From assembly GCA_037903475.1 (NCBI GenBank), contig JBAJFG010000022.1, forward strand, positions 248,001 to 312,000: DNA of 64,000 bases. Direction: 5' to 3'. The first letter of the stretch is position 1, and each line of letters begins with the position of its first letter. Source of the DNA: Ancylostoma caninum. Lineage: Eukaryota > Nematoda > Chromadorea > Rhabditida > Ancylostomatidae. Under the pieces are notes generated by a model. It had not been told where the DNA came from, searched no databases, and saw nothing but the letters and a program-made list of their open reading frames with translations. Of the stretch, positions 1-11,300 are shown one piece after another. Made by a program: the position numbers and the translations under genes.

Positions 1-740
1 AGGAGGGAACAATTCGAAAAAGTGCTATTTCTTTTCGACTCCGGTGCACAAAAAACAGTCGTTGAGGAGGAACTTGTAGAACAGTTTGGTCTACCCAAGA
101 AAACGACAAAAATGTGCACAATTTCAGGAGGTGGTGGACACAGGGAAACGTTCAAAAGTCACACTGTTCATCTCAAAATCGGTACGGCATTCGGAGAAGA
201 CATCAAAATGACCGTAGAAACTCTACCAGTCATTACAAGTGGATTTCCATCCGTGAAACTTGATCAGATTGACGTCGCCTTTCTAAAGACCGAAGAGATT
301 TATTTGGCAAATACAAAAATACGTGGAGAGCATCAAATTCCACGTGTATTGGTGGGGCTGGACTACTACCACGACCTAGTTACTGACCATTTAACTAAAA
401 CCCCATCAGGGTTGCACATAGTCAAAACCGTTTTCGGCCCAGTTATTCATGGCAGTGGGTTGACCGAAACAAGACAGGTTGAATCTGTCAATTATAACCT
501 GACAGCTATGTGGGAGGACACTGAGTATCACGCGGTCCAGAAAGGTTCTGACCTCGGTAAATTAGGAACAACACAGAATGAGCACCGGAGAGCTGAAAAG
601 GTATCAAAGTACTCTTCCGCGTGCACAAGTGAAGCTTACCACTCCTACGGCTTCACAGCTTCTTCTCTTCCATTGAAGGAACATGCGACACATATCGCAA
701 ATGATCACCCAGTAGCTATGAGAAGGCTACATTCGTCACA
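1..740 (+). mobile_element. BEL/Pao retrotransposon pol fragment (aspartic peptidase region)
   Basis: An open frame runs from base 1 (no start; continues off the left edge) through FLFDSGAQKTVVEEELVEQF, IPRVLVGLDYYHDLVTDH and IVKTVFGPVIHGSG. This is the retropepsin-like DUF1758 peptidase domain at the start of BEL/Pao pol, with the DSGA catalytic motif intact. The frame stays open to 1101, but after about base 540 the protein no longer resembles pol. No reverse transcriptase, RNase H or integrase follows, so the element is truncated. Confidence 0.75.
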
Positions 741-1200
741 ACTCCAGCCGTCTGCCATCAACCTCAAGCCGCCTTCCACATCGACCAGCCGCCGTTCGTC
801 TCCACCGCCACCCAGCCGCCGTTCGCCTCCAACGCCCGCAAGTCTTCATCGCCCCCAACGTCTTCGAGCTGTACTTCGCCGTCGCCCGCCTCAAGGAGTC
901 GATCTTCGCCGCACCACGACAACAAGGAAGAAAGCTAAGATCAGTGATATTAATAGTGATAATTCTTGTCGCCCGCCGGAGTATCATCGACAGATCGATG
1001 ATCCCTGTAGTATTCATATTTACCGCCGATACTGTACCTCCTGTGGAGGGGGCGGAGCTGACCCGTCTCGGCCCAGAGATACTTGTTCCGAGTCAGATTG
1101 ATGCTGTAAGCCGTATAAGGCGCACTTTACTCACTCTCCTCACATTGCTCATAATCTCATGTACAGTATGATAAATAAATTCCACTGAACCACCATATCT
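741..1200. other. GC-rich tract, possible LTR debris
   Basis: GC-rich, low-complexity sequence (Ser/Pro/Arg-rich in the open frame) follows the BEL/Pao peptidase and ends in AT-rich sequence with AATAAA near 1173. It could be the remains of an LTR or unrelated filler. I found no second LTR in the window to confirm it. Confidence 0.25.
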
Positions 1201-1496
1201 GTTGTGCATACGGACGATATAAAGTCCAAGAGTCTAAGGCGCCACCATCCGCCACATAAGTCGCCACACTGTATTTCTTCTTGCTGATCTCGCATTGGTG
1301 GGAGAGTAATTCCTTGGCGCCATAAGCACAGAAGCCTCCTTCTGACGAACACTCGCTCTGGACCTCGTTTTACTAGATTTTGGCCGTGCAATATAACAGA
1401 GCCGTCTCTTAGAGTATTCGTCGCACAGGCGTCATCTTCCCATATAAAGCGATCATATCCAGTTTTCTGTGTCCATACAAAGACACTAGCCATATA

Positions 1497-3280
1497 CAGT
1501 CTGCATCAAAAGCATAGGGACACCCTAATTCTTGTACATAACGAAGCTCACCCTCATCTAATCGGCCTGATTTCTTGCTCATTCTAATCAGCAGATCAAG
1601 AAACCCTAAGTCACATGGTTCCAGTCAATAAGATCATCTCACACAATTTTTATAATTTTCTGGAGAGAAGAGTCAGGATTCCTTGAAATTCCTTGAAATA
1701 AAAGTATAGGAACACCTGCTGTTGACTGACCACTTTGCACCGAAAAAATAAGCAGAAGGTAATTGACAGCCAGATGGGACTGTTTGGTTATTTGGCACTT
1801 TAGGCGTCCTATTTGCCATACTGTGGAAGTTGTCGCTGGCAAGGTTAATCTCCAGATTACTTCAAGCACACACAACGGCATTTTCGATGACTTCAACTGA
1901 AAGACACTCTATCTTGTGAGCGCATATTTGCCTAAAATTAGTCTCCAACAAATTTTTCATTGGAATCTGTTTTCAAAACCACGGTTGTTGCCCCCAAATC
2001 ATGGAGCTTCTGGGAGCTTAGCCTTCTTTAGGTGGAGTATCTCGTGAAGATGACTTCGTTTTTCTTTTTTTTTTAGCATGAGACTGGAGTTTCGACCATG
2101 ACGACGTCTCACTAGTAGTGATATGACATCGCCAAGATTTTGTTACAGCTTGTTCAGCCATATTCTGCATAACGGAAAGTTGATATTTATGGTTGATGCG
2201 CGTCAAATCTGACGCGACGATACACAATGTAGAACGAAGACGAGGAGAGAATTCCTGGCAGGAGGCGAATGTTCCTGGTCTTGCCGTCGCGACGGCCGCG
2301 CGAACAAACTGCGTTTTGATCTTCGCCGAATGGAGACATCCCGAAAACTTTGTGAAATTTTAGACTGACGCGTCAGATTTGACGCGCGTCAACCATAAAT
2401 AGCGCCAAAGACAAAGGACCTAGGTTCCTTCTCCAAGATGAGGCTGGCTTCCCGCGTGAAGACCTGGATGCAGCTCCAATCTATACAAGACATGCAATAA
2501 CCTTTTTCCAACAAAAACAAATGCATTAGATGAAGAAGGTACCAATTTTCGAGAATAAAGTTCTACTGCGATGATTGCATGGTTAAGGACGTAACTACGA
2601 GCATGGCAAAGGTAATTCCGTGCATTTAGATCATGCAGAATGTAACTCAGCGAGCTCTGCCAGAACTTTGGATATGTCGCAGTACCACGAGTGCAGTGTT
2701 GCTTTTGCCAAAGCTTCATCTTCAGACAAGAAAATTCAACTATCCATAGAGTAACCTCAATGAGCGTGATTCAGCTCACCCAGGGTGGTAGGTTTGGACC
2801 GGCAATCTTGCTTTACAAAGTATTTTTCAAATGCTAGGTCCTTGCTGGTTATTTCTGGATAGGTCTGAGCTCAAATCATTTCGGATATTTCCGTAGAGGA
2901 ACTCAAAAAAGCCAATCTTGGTGTTTGGAGCCATTTGGAGATCAGTCTCGCAAGCAACAATTTTACAGCATGGCAAATGGACGACTAAAGTGCCTAGAAA
3001 CAAAAAAGTACCAACTGGTTATCAAACCAGCTTTTGCTTTTTTCCGAGCAAAACGGTCATCCAACAGCAAGCGTCTCCATACTTTTGATACAAGGAATTT
3101 TATTCCCTTTTCAGAAAACTGCAAAAATTCTGTTATATAGTCGATCCTATCAACTGAAACGAAATGTCTTAGGGTTCCTTGATCCGGTGAATCGAGTGGG
3201 CGAAAAATCATACCTATTGAACAACGCGAATTTCATCACGTGAAAAAATTAGGGTGTCCCTATACTTTTGATACGCACTG
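1497..3280. mobile_element. Tc1/mariner-type element with about 400-bp inverted ends
   Basis: The left end begins CAGTCTGCATCAAAAGCATA and the right end is the reverse complement of CAGTGCGTATCAAAAGTATA, both continuing GGGACACCCTAATT. The similarity runs inward about 400 bp on each side (about 1497-1900 against 2890-3280). A TA precedes the left end. No intact transposase is seen inside, so it is a non-autonomous foldback-like member. The middle carries another small element (2184-2401). Confidence 0.75.
2184..2401. mobile_element. nested 218-bp MITE with 32-bp inverted repeats
   Basis: TATTTATGGTTGATGCGCGT and onward at 2184-2215 matches the reverse complement of 2370-2401 with about one mismatch. 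The inner arm contains the palindromic CGTCAAATCTGACG. It sits inside the long-TIR element at 1497-3280, so it inserted later or was captured. No coding capacity. Confidence 0.65.
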
Positions 3281-5164
3281 GACATATGAAGGAGCTGACT
3301 CTGCTCAGCTCAATTTCAAAACATGATCCATTTGGACAGTTGGGCTGGTGGACCTACAGTTGTTTCAACGGTGTCGTCCAGGATCATGCACGCATTATAT
3401 AGACCGCAGTTTCCTCAAAAAATCTCAAAGTTTAAGGAATTCGACAAATGGACGACCTCAGCAAACAACGGGAAGATAACAGAACAGTCAGATCAGAGCA
3501 GAAAACAACCAGAAATGTTTCAGGTTGTCAACTTCTCACGCACAAGTTACCTTTACTGTTTTCCCAATCCTAGAACAGTGCAGGGAAATCAGTGGTGTGG
3601 TCCTCGACAACAGTAAATGTGTAGCAACGCACGTCTAGCAGCTAGCTTGTCTAAACGACTTACGCTCTTTTTCATTAGAATCAATACGGGACTTTTAATG
3701 CAACTACAGCCGAAACATGAAATTCACCGAAAATTAAGAGTACAATTGTGAAAACGTCCAAAATTGCATCAGATGAGGAGTGACTTTTGGTGGAGTTTAT
3801 GAGAGGCGAGGCCAGCACTGATCATCACACGTTTCGCGTGTTATCGCACGTTCATAAGCGAATGAACCAGTCTCTCCACGTTTTCCAACTTTTTTCCTCA
3901 CCCGACAGGGAACCAAACCACTGTCACACTGGTGAAGGGTCACCTACTGATCCGTTGGCAAAAACGTCACTCACCGGCAGAATTCCACAGCGCTTTCAAC
4001 GCTTACTTTATAGCCAGAACAAACAATTCATACACTTTTTATTAATTAGGAAACTGATAAAAGATCGACGAATAAAAGAGGATAAAGACAGTCAGAACAA
4101 CAATTTACAATGACGGAAAGGTACTTACTTCATTACGTCACAGAGAATTCAGGCATCGTTTGTGGTCGCACAGCCAAGATACGACACAGTTTTATAGGGA
4201 AATAGGCACCCGCCAATTCACCTACGCAACAAAAAAAAAAGAAAAGAAAACAAAACAATAAACCAGTGCAGTGTACATGCGAGGAAAAGTTCTCGCGTTG
4301 TGCGCGAATGACGATTCGATACATAGGGTAAGAGTTCTTTAGATTGTGAGAACGACAGCGAGAGACGGAGAAAAAGCAGTGGAAAGATCAAAAAAGGCGG
4401 CAGACTTCATAAGAGGAATCCAGAGCGTGCGCGTAACGGCCGGAGCTGAAGCACCGTCCCAAAATTCATGTACAGATAAATATTTTCAATACAATTAACA
4501 GTGCAGAAATGTGAGAGCTCGCAGCTTCTTCCATTAGAGCCAGAGAGAAGAAACGGAATGACTTATGATGGAATAAATACCGAACATTTGTGGGTTGCGA
4601 AATTACTGTACAGCATTTGGGTCTAAAAAATTTCCCGACTATTTGAGAATATTATGAACAACACAATGATAACTTTTACAAAATTTCTGTAATTATTTTT
4701 GAGAAAATTATACTGGAATTAGGCTTTTCAGAGCTCGGGCGCATTGCCCTACAGTTCCTTGGGAGTATAGCTGTATTTTTACTTCCCACGCTCTACGCAA
4801 ACCAGCGACTGACCAATGCTGTAGCCAAAAACTCACAAACCACTCGAATACGGAGTAAGACGACGAGTTTCAGGGAAAATCCGGCCAAGGTGGCTAACTA
4901 GTTATGGCTGGGTCAAATATTCCGGGAAAATAGATACATGGACCATGGACCAAGACTCAAAATACAGGAAAAATGAATAACATGCATCAAGACTAGTTCC
5001 TCGCAATACGTGAATATACTACATGAGTACCATCTAGACAAGTGTAATTTATATGCTCTTATGACCCTCTTGAATCGACCAATCGATCATGGACACTGAT
5101 AAAGCTACTAGTATCGTCTATGGAACGCTACGAGACCATGGGGGAAAACAATGCTCCTATTATT
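3281..5164. other. no gene seen; srGAP 3' flank
   Basis: AT-rich sequence with only short chance ORFs. It should contain the srGAP 3'UTR just below 5165, but I could not pick a convincing polyadenylation signal on the minus strand. Confidence 0.4.
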
Positions 5165-5309
5165 CTAGTCAAACTGCGACGCCTTCAATGCCGCTGCCGC
5201 CAGCTCCTCCAGGGGTGGGGACGAGTTCTCACGGTCGCGTAATTTCTGCAGCTCGCTTTGGGCTCGCACGGAATGTCGGGCTGACGCCACCACATCCGGC
5301 TGATCTGTC
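5165..5309 (-). CDS. srgp-1: srGAP exon 24 (terminal)
   Basis: 145 nt coding TDQPDVVASARHSVRAQSEL, QKLRDRENSSPPLEELAAAA and LKASQFD, then TAG at 5165-5167. Acceptor TCGTTGCAG. The charged SELQKLRDRE helix resembles the NELRELERQ motif near the vertebrate srGAP C-terminus; the similarity is short. Confidence 0.85.
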
Positions 5310-8300
5310 CTGCAACGAAAAATAGTTTCGTCGAAATTTAAATCCATATCGTCACCAATTTTCACCTAAGACGTGAGCCCGCGATGAGCGGCGAAACGGG
5401 GCGTGGCCACGACAGCTCGCTATTGGTGGATACCGCCATCTCAACTGAATTTTCTCGGATAAAGGATGGAAAATTCAACCAGAGACAAGCGTGCTTAGCC
5501 ACGCCCCATCCTTGCATCCCTCACATTTCCACTTGGCAAAAATGTTGGAATTCATAAACCGAACACATGCTAACCAATAAATAACATGTGTTTGTGAGCA
5601 GTTTCGTATTTTAACAGCTTCACAGCGGGTGATTCATGACGAGAGAAAAGAAATGAGATAGACACACGTACACATGTGCTATGGTCTATGCTAGAAAAAG
5701 GCTTCAAAATCCGTCACAACTCACTTCATCAGAGCTGGCTCACTTCCTCGCTCCCCTGCTGCTGATCGAACATCGCCAAAACACCTGTCCAAGTGCCTGA
5801 AAGTTGATAATATCATTTAAAATGTAAATAATAATAATACTTAATAAGCAATATGAAATCAAAAAGCTCCAACCTGGGTGCCTCACTACCACCTCTGGCA
5901 TCCAAAACTGTCCCGTCATGCTGCGCAACCCGTCGCGGGAACCCAGACAATCCTTCAGACCTTAAAAGAGATTCTTCTTCGAGTCGGTTATCGCAAATCT
6001 GGCACGAGAACTCACATAGGGTACACTCTCGAAGTATCCTCTCTGCCGCTATTCAGCTCTTTTCGAAAATGATGAAGCTGATCTCGCAAGGAGGTCATCG
6101 TCGGCAGCCTTACTCCACTAATTGGTCCTACTGTATTGTTACTTGCATGTACGGTTGTTGTCGAAGTGTTTACTGATTGGGTTTGGGCGCTGGATGTGGA
6201 TTGCTGGGATGAGTACGAGGCGTACGACGGAGCTGTAGAAGTGTGGGAGGCGTGTGAGGACGGTCGTTCCTGCTCCCAAATTGGGGTCTGTCTGCAAGAA
6301 GATTGTCATAAACACTCTTACAATACATATTTTCGCTTGAAGAAACCAAAAGCAAACACGTTTGTGGAGATTTTCCGTAAAGCGAGGGTACATTTAAAGG
6401 AAACCTTCCAGTCTGAATAAAAAGGAGAAGTTCAATTCCACATAAACACTAATCAACTGAACGCAGGAATTCAAATAAATAGTTCGTGAACTGTAAACAA
6501 ACATCGTGTTATTGTTCACTCCATACAAGAATAGGAACAGTAATAAGGTGGTTAGAAGTGTGCAGCGATATACAGAGAAAGACCGGTACTAACAAGCTCT
6601 GTGATTGGCCGCTCCTACGAGCCGACCAATCATACGCCTCACCCGCGCCGCGATTTCCAGGTACAACGCTTCATACGCCATGCTTGTAAAGTCATTTGTG
6701 AATGTCAATCAAGCTGGCCACAAGCAAATTATGAAAGGTATCCATATATCTTTTAAGGCATATAGAAAATATAAACTCGATTTATTTGCATACTTCTGCA
6801 AATTCTGGAATTCTCCGAAAGCTACCAGGCTTCGAAAAAGGGCGTGAATCTTTCAACACACCTGGAACCAGTCTTTGGTGCAGTTGCGGCCCGCTCTCTG
6901 GCGGCAAACTTCGCGGCCACTTCATTGGCGATTAAATGTGGCATTTCAGTTCTCAGTGCGGGCGAAACGTCCTCAGACATTCGTCGTAAATACGCCTCCA
7001 AATTCAGATTCGATCGATTTGATGACCTGGATTCGAATAGTCAAATAATCGTCGCCACTCCCTGTAGCAGAAAAAAAAGATTTCCACCTCGATGAAACAC
7101 TAGGTGGTTGGCTTAGCGCTTCTTCCGGAGTTGGCGGCCTTTGCAGTGTTGAGGACGTGGCGTCTCTAACGATGTCTGTGGACGTTGACATATCATAGGT
7201 AGACTCAGCAAGGGCAGAATCTGCAGACATTCCGCCACCCACACCATTTCGCATACAGTCTTCATCTTCCGAGAGGCCATCGCTAAATCGAGAGAGTATT
7301 TCAGCGTGAATACGATAGAATTTCCGAGAGAATTCTTTTTTTTTCACGTCTTCAATCCAAAACTGGCGTTAATGATGATTAGCTGTCCTTTATCGGACTA
7401 AAGACTCCGATAGGATGGACCTTATCCACGAAAAAGGACTGCTTTTTAACATCTTAAATTATGTAGGCCGTCAATAAGATCGATTTCCTCTTTTTACCGA
7501 GATAGACACGGGGAACAGAAAAACAGACAGTTATCGTACTTCATTTAAAAGTCATAAATGGAGACAACCTGTGCATGGCTCCAACCATAGAAAATGCTGA
7601 TGAATTAAAAACAGTAGTTACTTTGACATAGAATTAGAATTTTTACCTATTTTTCCCTTTCCTGAAAAACCTTTCTTTTGAATGTGAGCAATGCGTATGA
7701 AAACAGGAAAAAAAAGAAACCCAAAAACATACACTTCGTCCATGTAACCCATATGATCCACATCATCTGCCACCGCAGCATACTTGTCATACGCTGGCCC
7801 GGGAAGATCTTGTGGAAACACTTCATTCACATTCAGAATCAAATTCCTGACCAATTCGTTCACAAAATTGTGGTAGAATACCTAAAAATGACTACTCTTA
7901 CTTTGTAACGTTTCCGCAACATTCATTATTCAGAAGTCAGACGAGGCAAATTAAAAATGAAGGAATATTCAAATAAGGTTACATAACGGAATCCTTTCAG
8001 CAGAGTACAAAGTTGAAAGAAATAGTTGTAATTCTCGAAGAAGTGCGAGTACACTAACCTGATCTTTGCCCTCTGGAATTGGCAACAACGTGGGCCCAAA
8101 ACATATCGCCATGTTATGGGGTTCCATCATGTTCTCATCAGCATACTCGCAAAGATGTGACAGGAAGGCAAACAAGAAGCGCAACAACAAAATATGCGAC
8201 ACTGGCAGCTTCTCGATAAGTTCTCGAGCCTGAACACAACATCACTCTAATTGAGTCCCACATGGTTAAAAAAAGATTTCTTTGACAAGAAGTTAAGTAC

Positions 8301-11300
8301 AAAAGCGACTACTGTTACTTATCAAACCAATGAACGTACCCTTCTCACAAACTCTTGGGGGGAGTCAGCTTTCGCGCAGTCCGTAAACTGATCAAAGAGG
8401 AATATGGGAAACAATGGTTCTCGCAATTCCCTCAGGTACAGCTTCAGAACTCCCGCTACTGAGTTCGATTCACTACCATCTGTCAGGTCAGCAAACGCGT
8501 CATCCCCTAAAACTTTTAAGAAAAATGCACCAGAATAAAAAAGAAACCAGGAAAGTAAGATAAAAGACAGACAAGTACATGCAAATTCCCATTCGGATAA
8601 ATATTGAGGAGAATCCTTCTGTCTCATATGGGTAACTTTCATGTCAAGCAAGAGTTTTAAAAAAAAGTGAAACTAGAGAAAAGAAAACTGTTAGAAAAAC
8701 GAGTTATAGGAATTCTTCACAGCCAAATAGTGGAAACAGTGAAACAGAAGAGGAGTCGACTGAAACTCAAGCACAAAAAAAAGACTAACAAGCAACCGCT
8801 CACCCCTCTCATACGCTTCCTTGAATCTGTTGATTTCTGACTGTGAACCACTGACTCGGAATAGACCTTGATTCCTCAGTGAATACCTCGACAGATATCC
8901 TATTGCTGACACCACAACTAATGGTATCGGTTCACCCGTTGCTTCCACATATTCATCAAGACTACCTCCTGAACAGACCTTTCCATACGAAAGAAAACGC
9001 GGAACTGAGAATTTTTAGGAAAATTTCGACGAACCAAACAGTTTCGGACGCGGTTTCGAATCGTCTGTGCCAGCCGCACCTATCCTCTTCGGCCTCCTGC
9101 GAGTCCTCTCTTCCGTTCCTATTACCATATTGTTGTTTGCAGTGACGCCGGAAGCACGGGACAACGCATCACTAATGGCTTTACTCCTCGCCTCCAATCG
9201 TTCAATGAGATTACCATTCAGTAAGAAGTATTCGAACTTCTGCAAACACAACTTCTTTAGCATCAAAGAAAAAATACGATAATATAGGTGTGGAAAGGAT
9301 GTTCACCTTAAGGTAATACTGGTAAGTAACCAGTATATCTTGTCGCCACTTGCCTGGCTCTTCCTTCTCTTTAAAATCGCTATTATACATTTGGAGAAGT
9401 TGGCGGTCTGACGCTTCCAGGCTTTTCCAAACCTAAACATGGACAAAAATGTGACGATTACAACAGATAACAGATATATGTGCTGGGTTGCCAATTAGGT
9501 TGATGTCATTTTTCTTTTCTTTTCTTTTTTTTTTGAAACTGAACAGTACTATAAGAAGGGAGGGCGACAGTCGATAAGTATATAAAGAGTTGGGAAAGCT
9601 CGTCCACTGCAGGCAAGCCCTGTCTCTTGCAGGTAGGCTCCGCCCACTCCCTTCAATCGGGTCATGCGTAGCTATCTTGCTCACTCGTGAGCTTGCCAAG
9701 GCTTAGAGTCCAATCAGTCGCTTTTTAACCAAATTGAAAGGATAAATGAAGCAGCTGTCGCAAATATGTTTCTTTTTTTGTGGCCTGGAATTTCCATTTC
9801 CAATGCATCCAGCAAAATTGAGTCATCCAAAAAAATTAGGGGGACATCCCTGTAGAGGAAGAGCAGAACCTTCCAAAAAACTTTCCTATTTGATCAGATA
9901 TTGAGGATTAGAGGAAAAAAGCAACTGAGAGATATACGAACCAGTGGTGGACGCAGCCCCCACAACCGAGAATGGGTCGCCAAATTTTCGGAATTACTTT
10001 ACAATACAAATAAAAATCTTGTATTAGTTTATTTTTAGTCGTTTATTTTTACTATTATTTTTGGCATAATTTTTATTTATTATCTATTATTATATATATT
10101 TGTTATTTATTGTTATATACATATATTATTTACCAGTCTACCGTCCGGCTAACGCCGGACTTCCAGACTTCTGTTAGTGCTCGCTTCGCTCGCATACTGC
10201 ACGTTGAAAGCAAACACGAAAGTGTAAATGGACTGATTAAATCTGTTCTATCGCTCTCCTGAGAAACCCTTGATCCCGTAGGGGGTAGCTCCCCCCATAA
10301 CGGAGATATGCTCTTCCATATGAGCGAATTTAGTGGCCGTGAAGAACTGAGTGTAACCAATTCAGTGCAAATGTTATCTTGAAATGATTTAGGCTCAACT
10401 GGTTGTTGTGGTAATTCAAGTGATAAGGGTCCACCGGTGTATATAAACGGAAAGGAAGGAGTGGTTCATTCAGACACAAACGGAATGGGAAGAGAACACG
10501 GATACGAAAGGAAACAATGTACATCTAGGTGATTTAGGTAGGACTCCAGGCGTTTCCCCACTTATGGACGCCGGCGCACCCTTATCACACCGTTGGACCC
10601 GACTCCAGGCGTTTCCCCACTTATGGACGCCGGCGCACCCTTATCACACCGTTGGACCCGACTCCAGGCGTTTCCCCACTTTTGGACGCCGGCGCACCCT
10701 TATCACACCGTTGGACCCGACTCCAGGCGTTTCCCCACTTATGGACGCCGGCGCACCCTTATCACACCGTTGGACCCGACTCCAGGCGTTTCCCCACTTA
10801 TGGACGCCGGCGCACCCTTATCACACCGTTGGACCCGACTCCAGGCGTTTCCCCACTTATGGACGCCGGCGCACCCTTATCACACCGTTGGACCCGACTC
10901 CAGGCGTTTCCCCACTTATGGACGCCGGCGCACCCTTATCACACCGACTCCAGGCGTGGACCCGACACCGTTGGACCCGACTTTTCCCCACTTTTGGACG
11001 CCGGCGCACCCTTATCACTCCGTTGGACCCGACTCCAGGCGTTTCCCCACTTATGGACGCCGGCGCACCCTTATCACACCGTTGGACCCGACTCCAGGCG
11101 TTTCCCCACTTATGGACGCCGGCGCACCCTTATCACACCGTTGGACCCGACTCCAGGCGTTTCCCCACTTTTGGACGCCGGCGCACCCTTATCACTCCGT
11201 TGGACCCCACCGCTTTTGGGCGCACCCTTATCACACCGTTGGACCCGACTCCAGGCGTTTCCCCACTTTTGGACGCCGGCGCACCCTTATCACACCGTTG

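Noticed and set aside
7027..7087. Read-through of srGAP exon 18 without splicing
   Set aside because: The frame stops at about 6973, while splicing out 61 nt opens a long helical exon in phase with the rest.
8969..9034. Use of the acceptor at about 9005 to lengthen srGAP exon 14 (adding PRFLSYGKVCS)
   Set aside because: It is in frame but would leave a 30-nt intron, and the join KLFGGSLDEY from the 8968 acceptor matches the family better.
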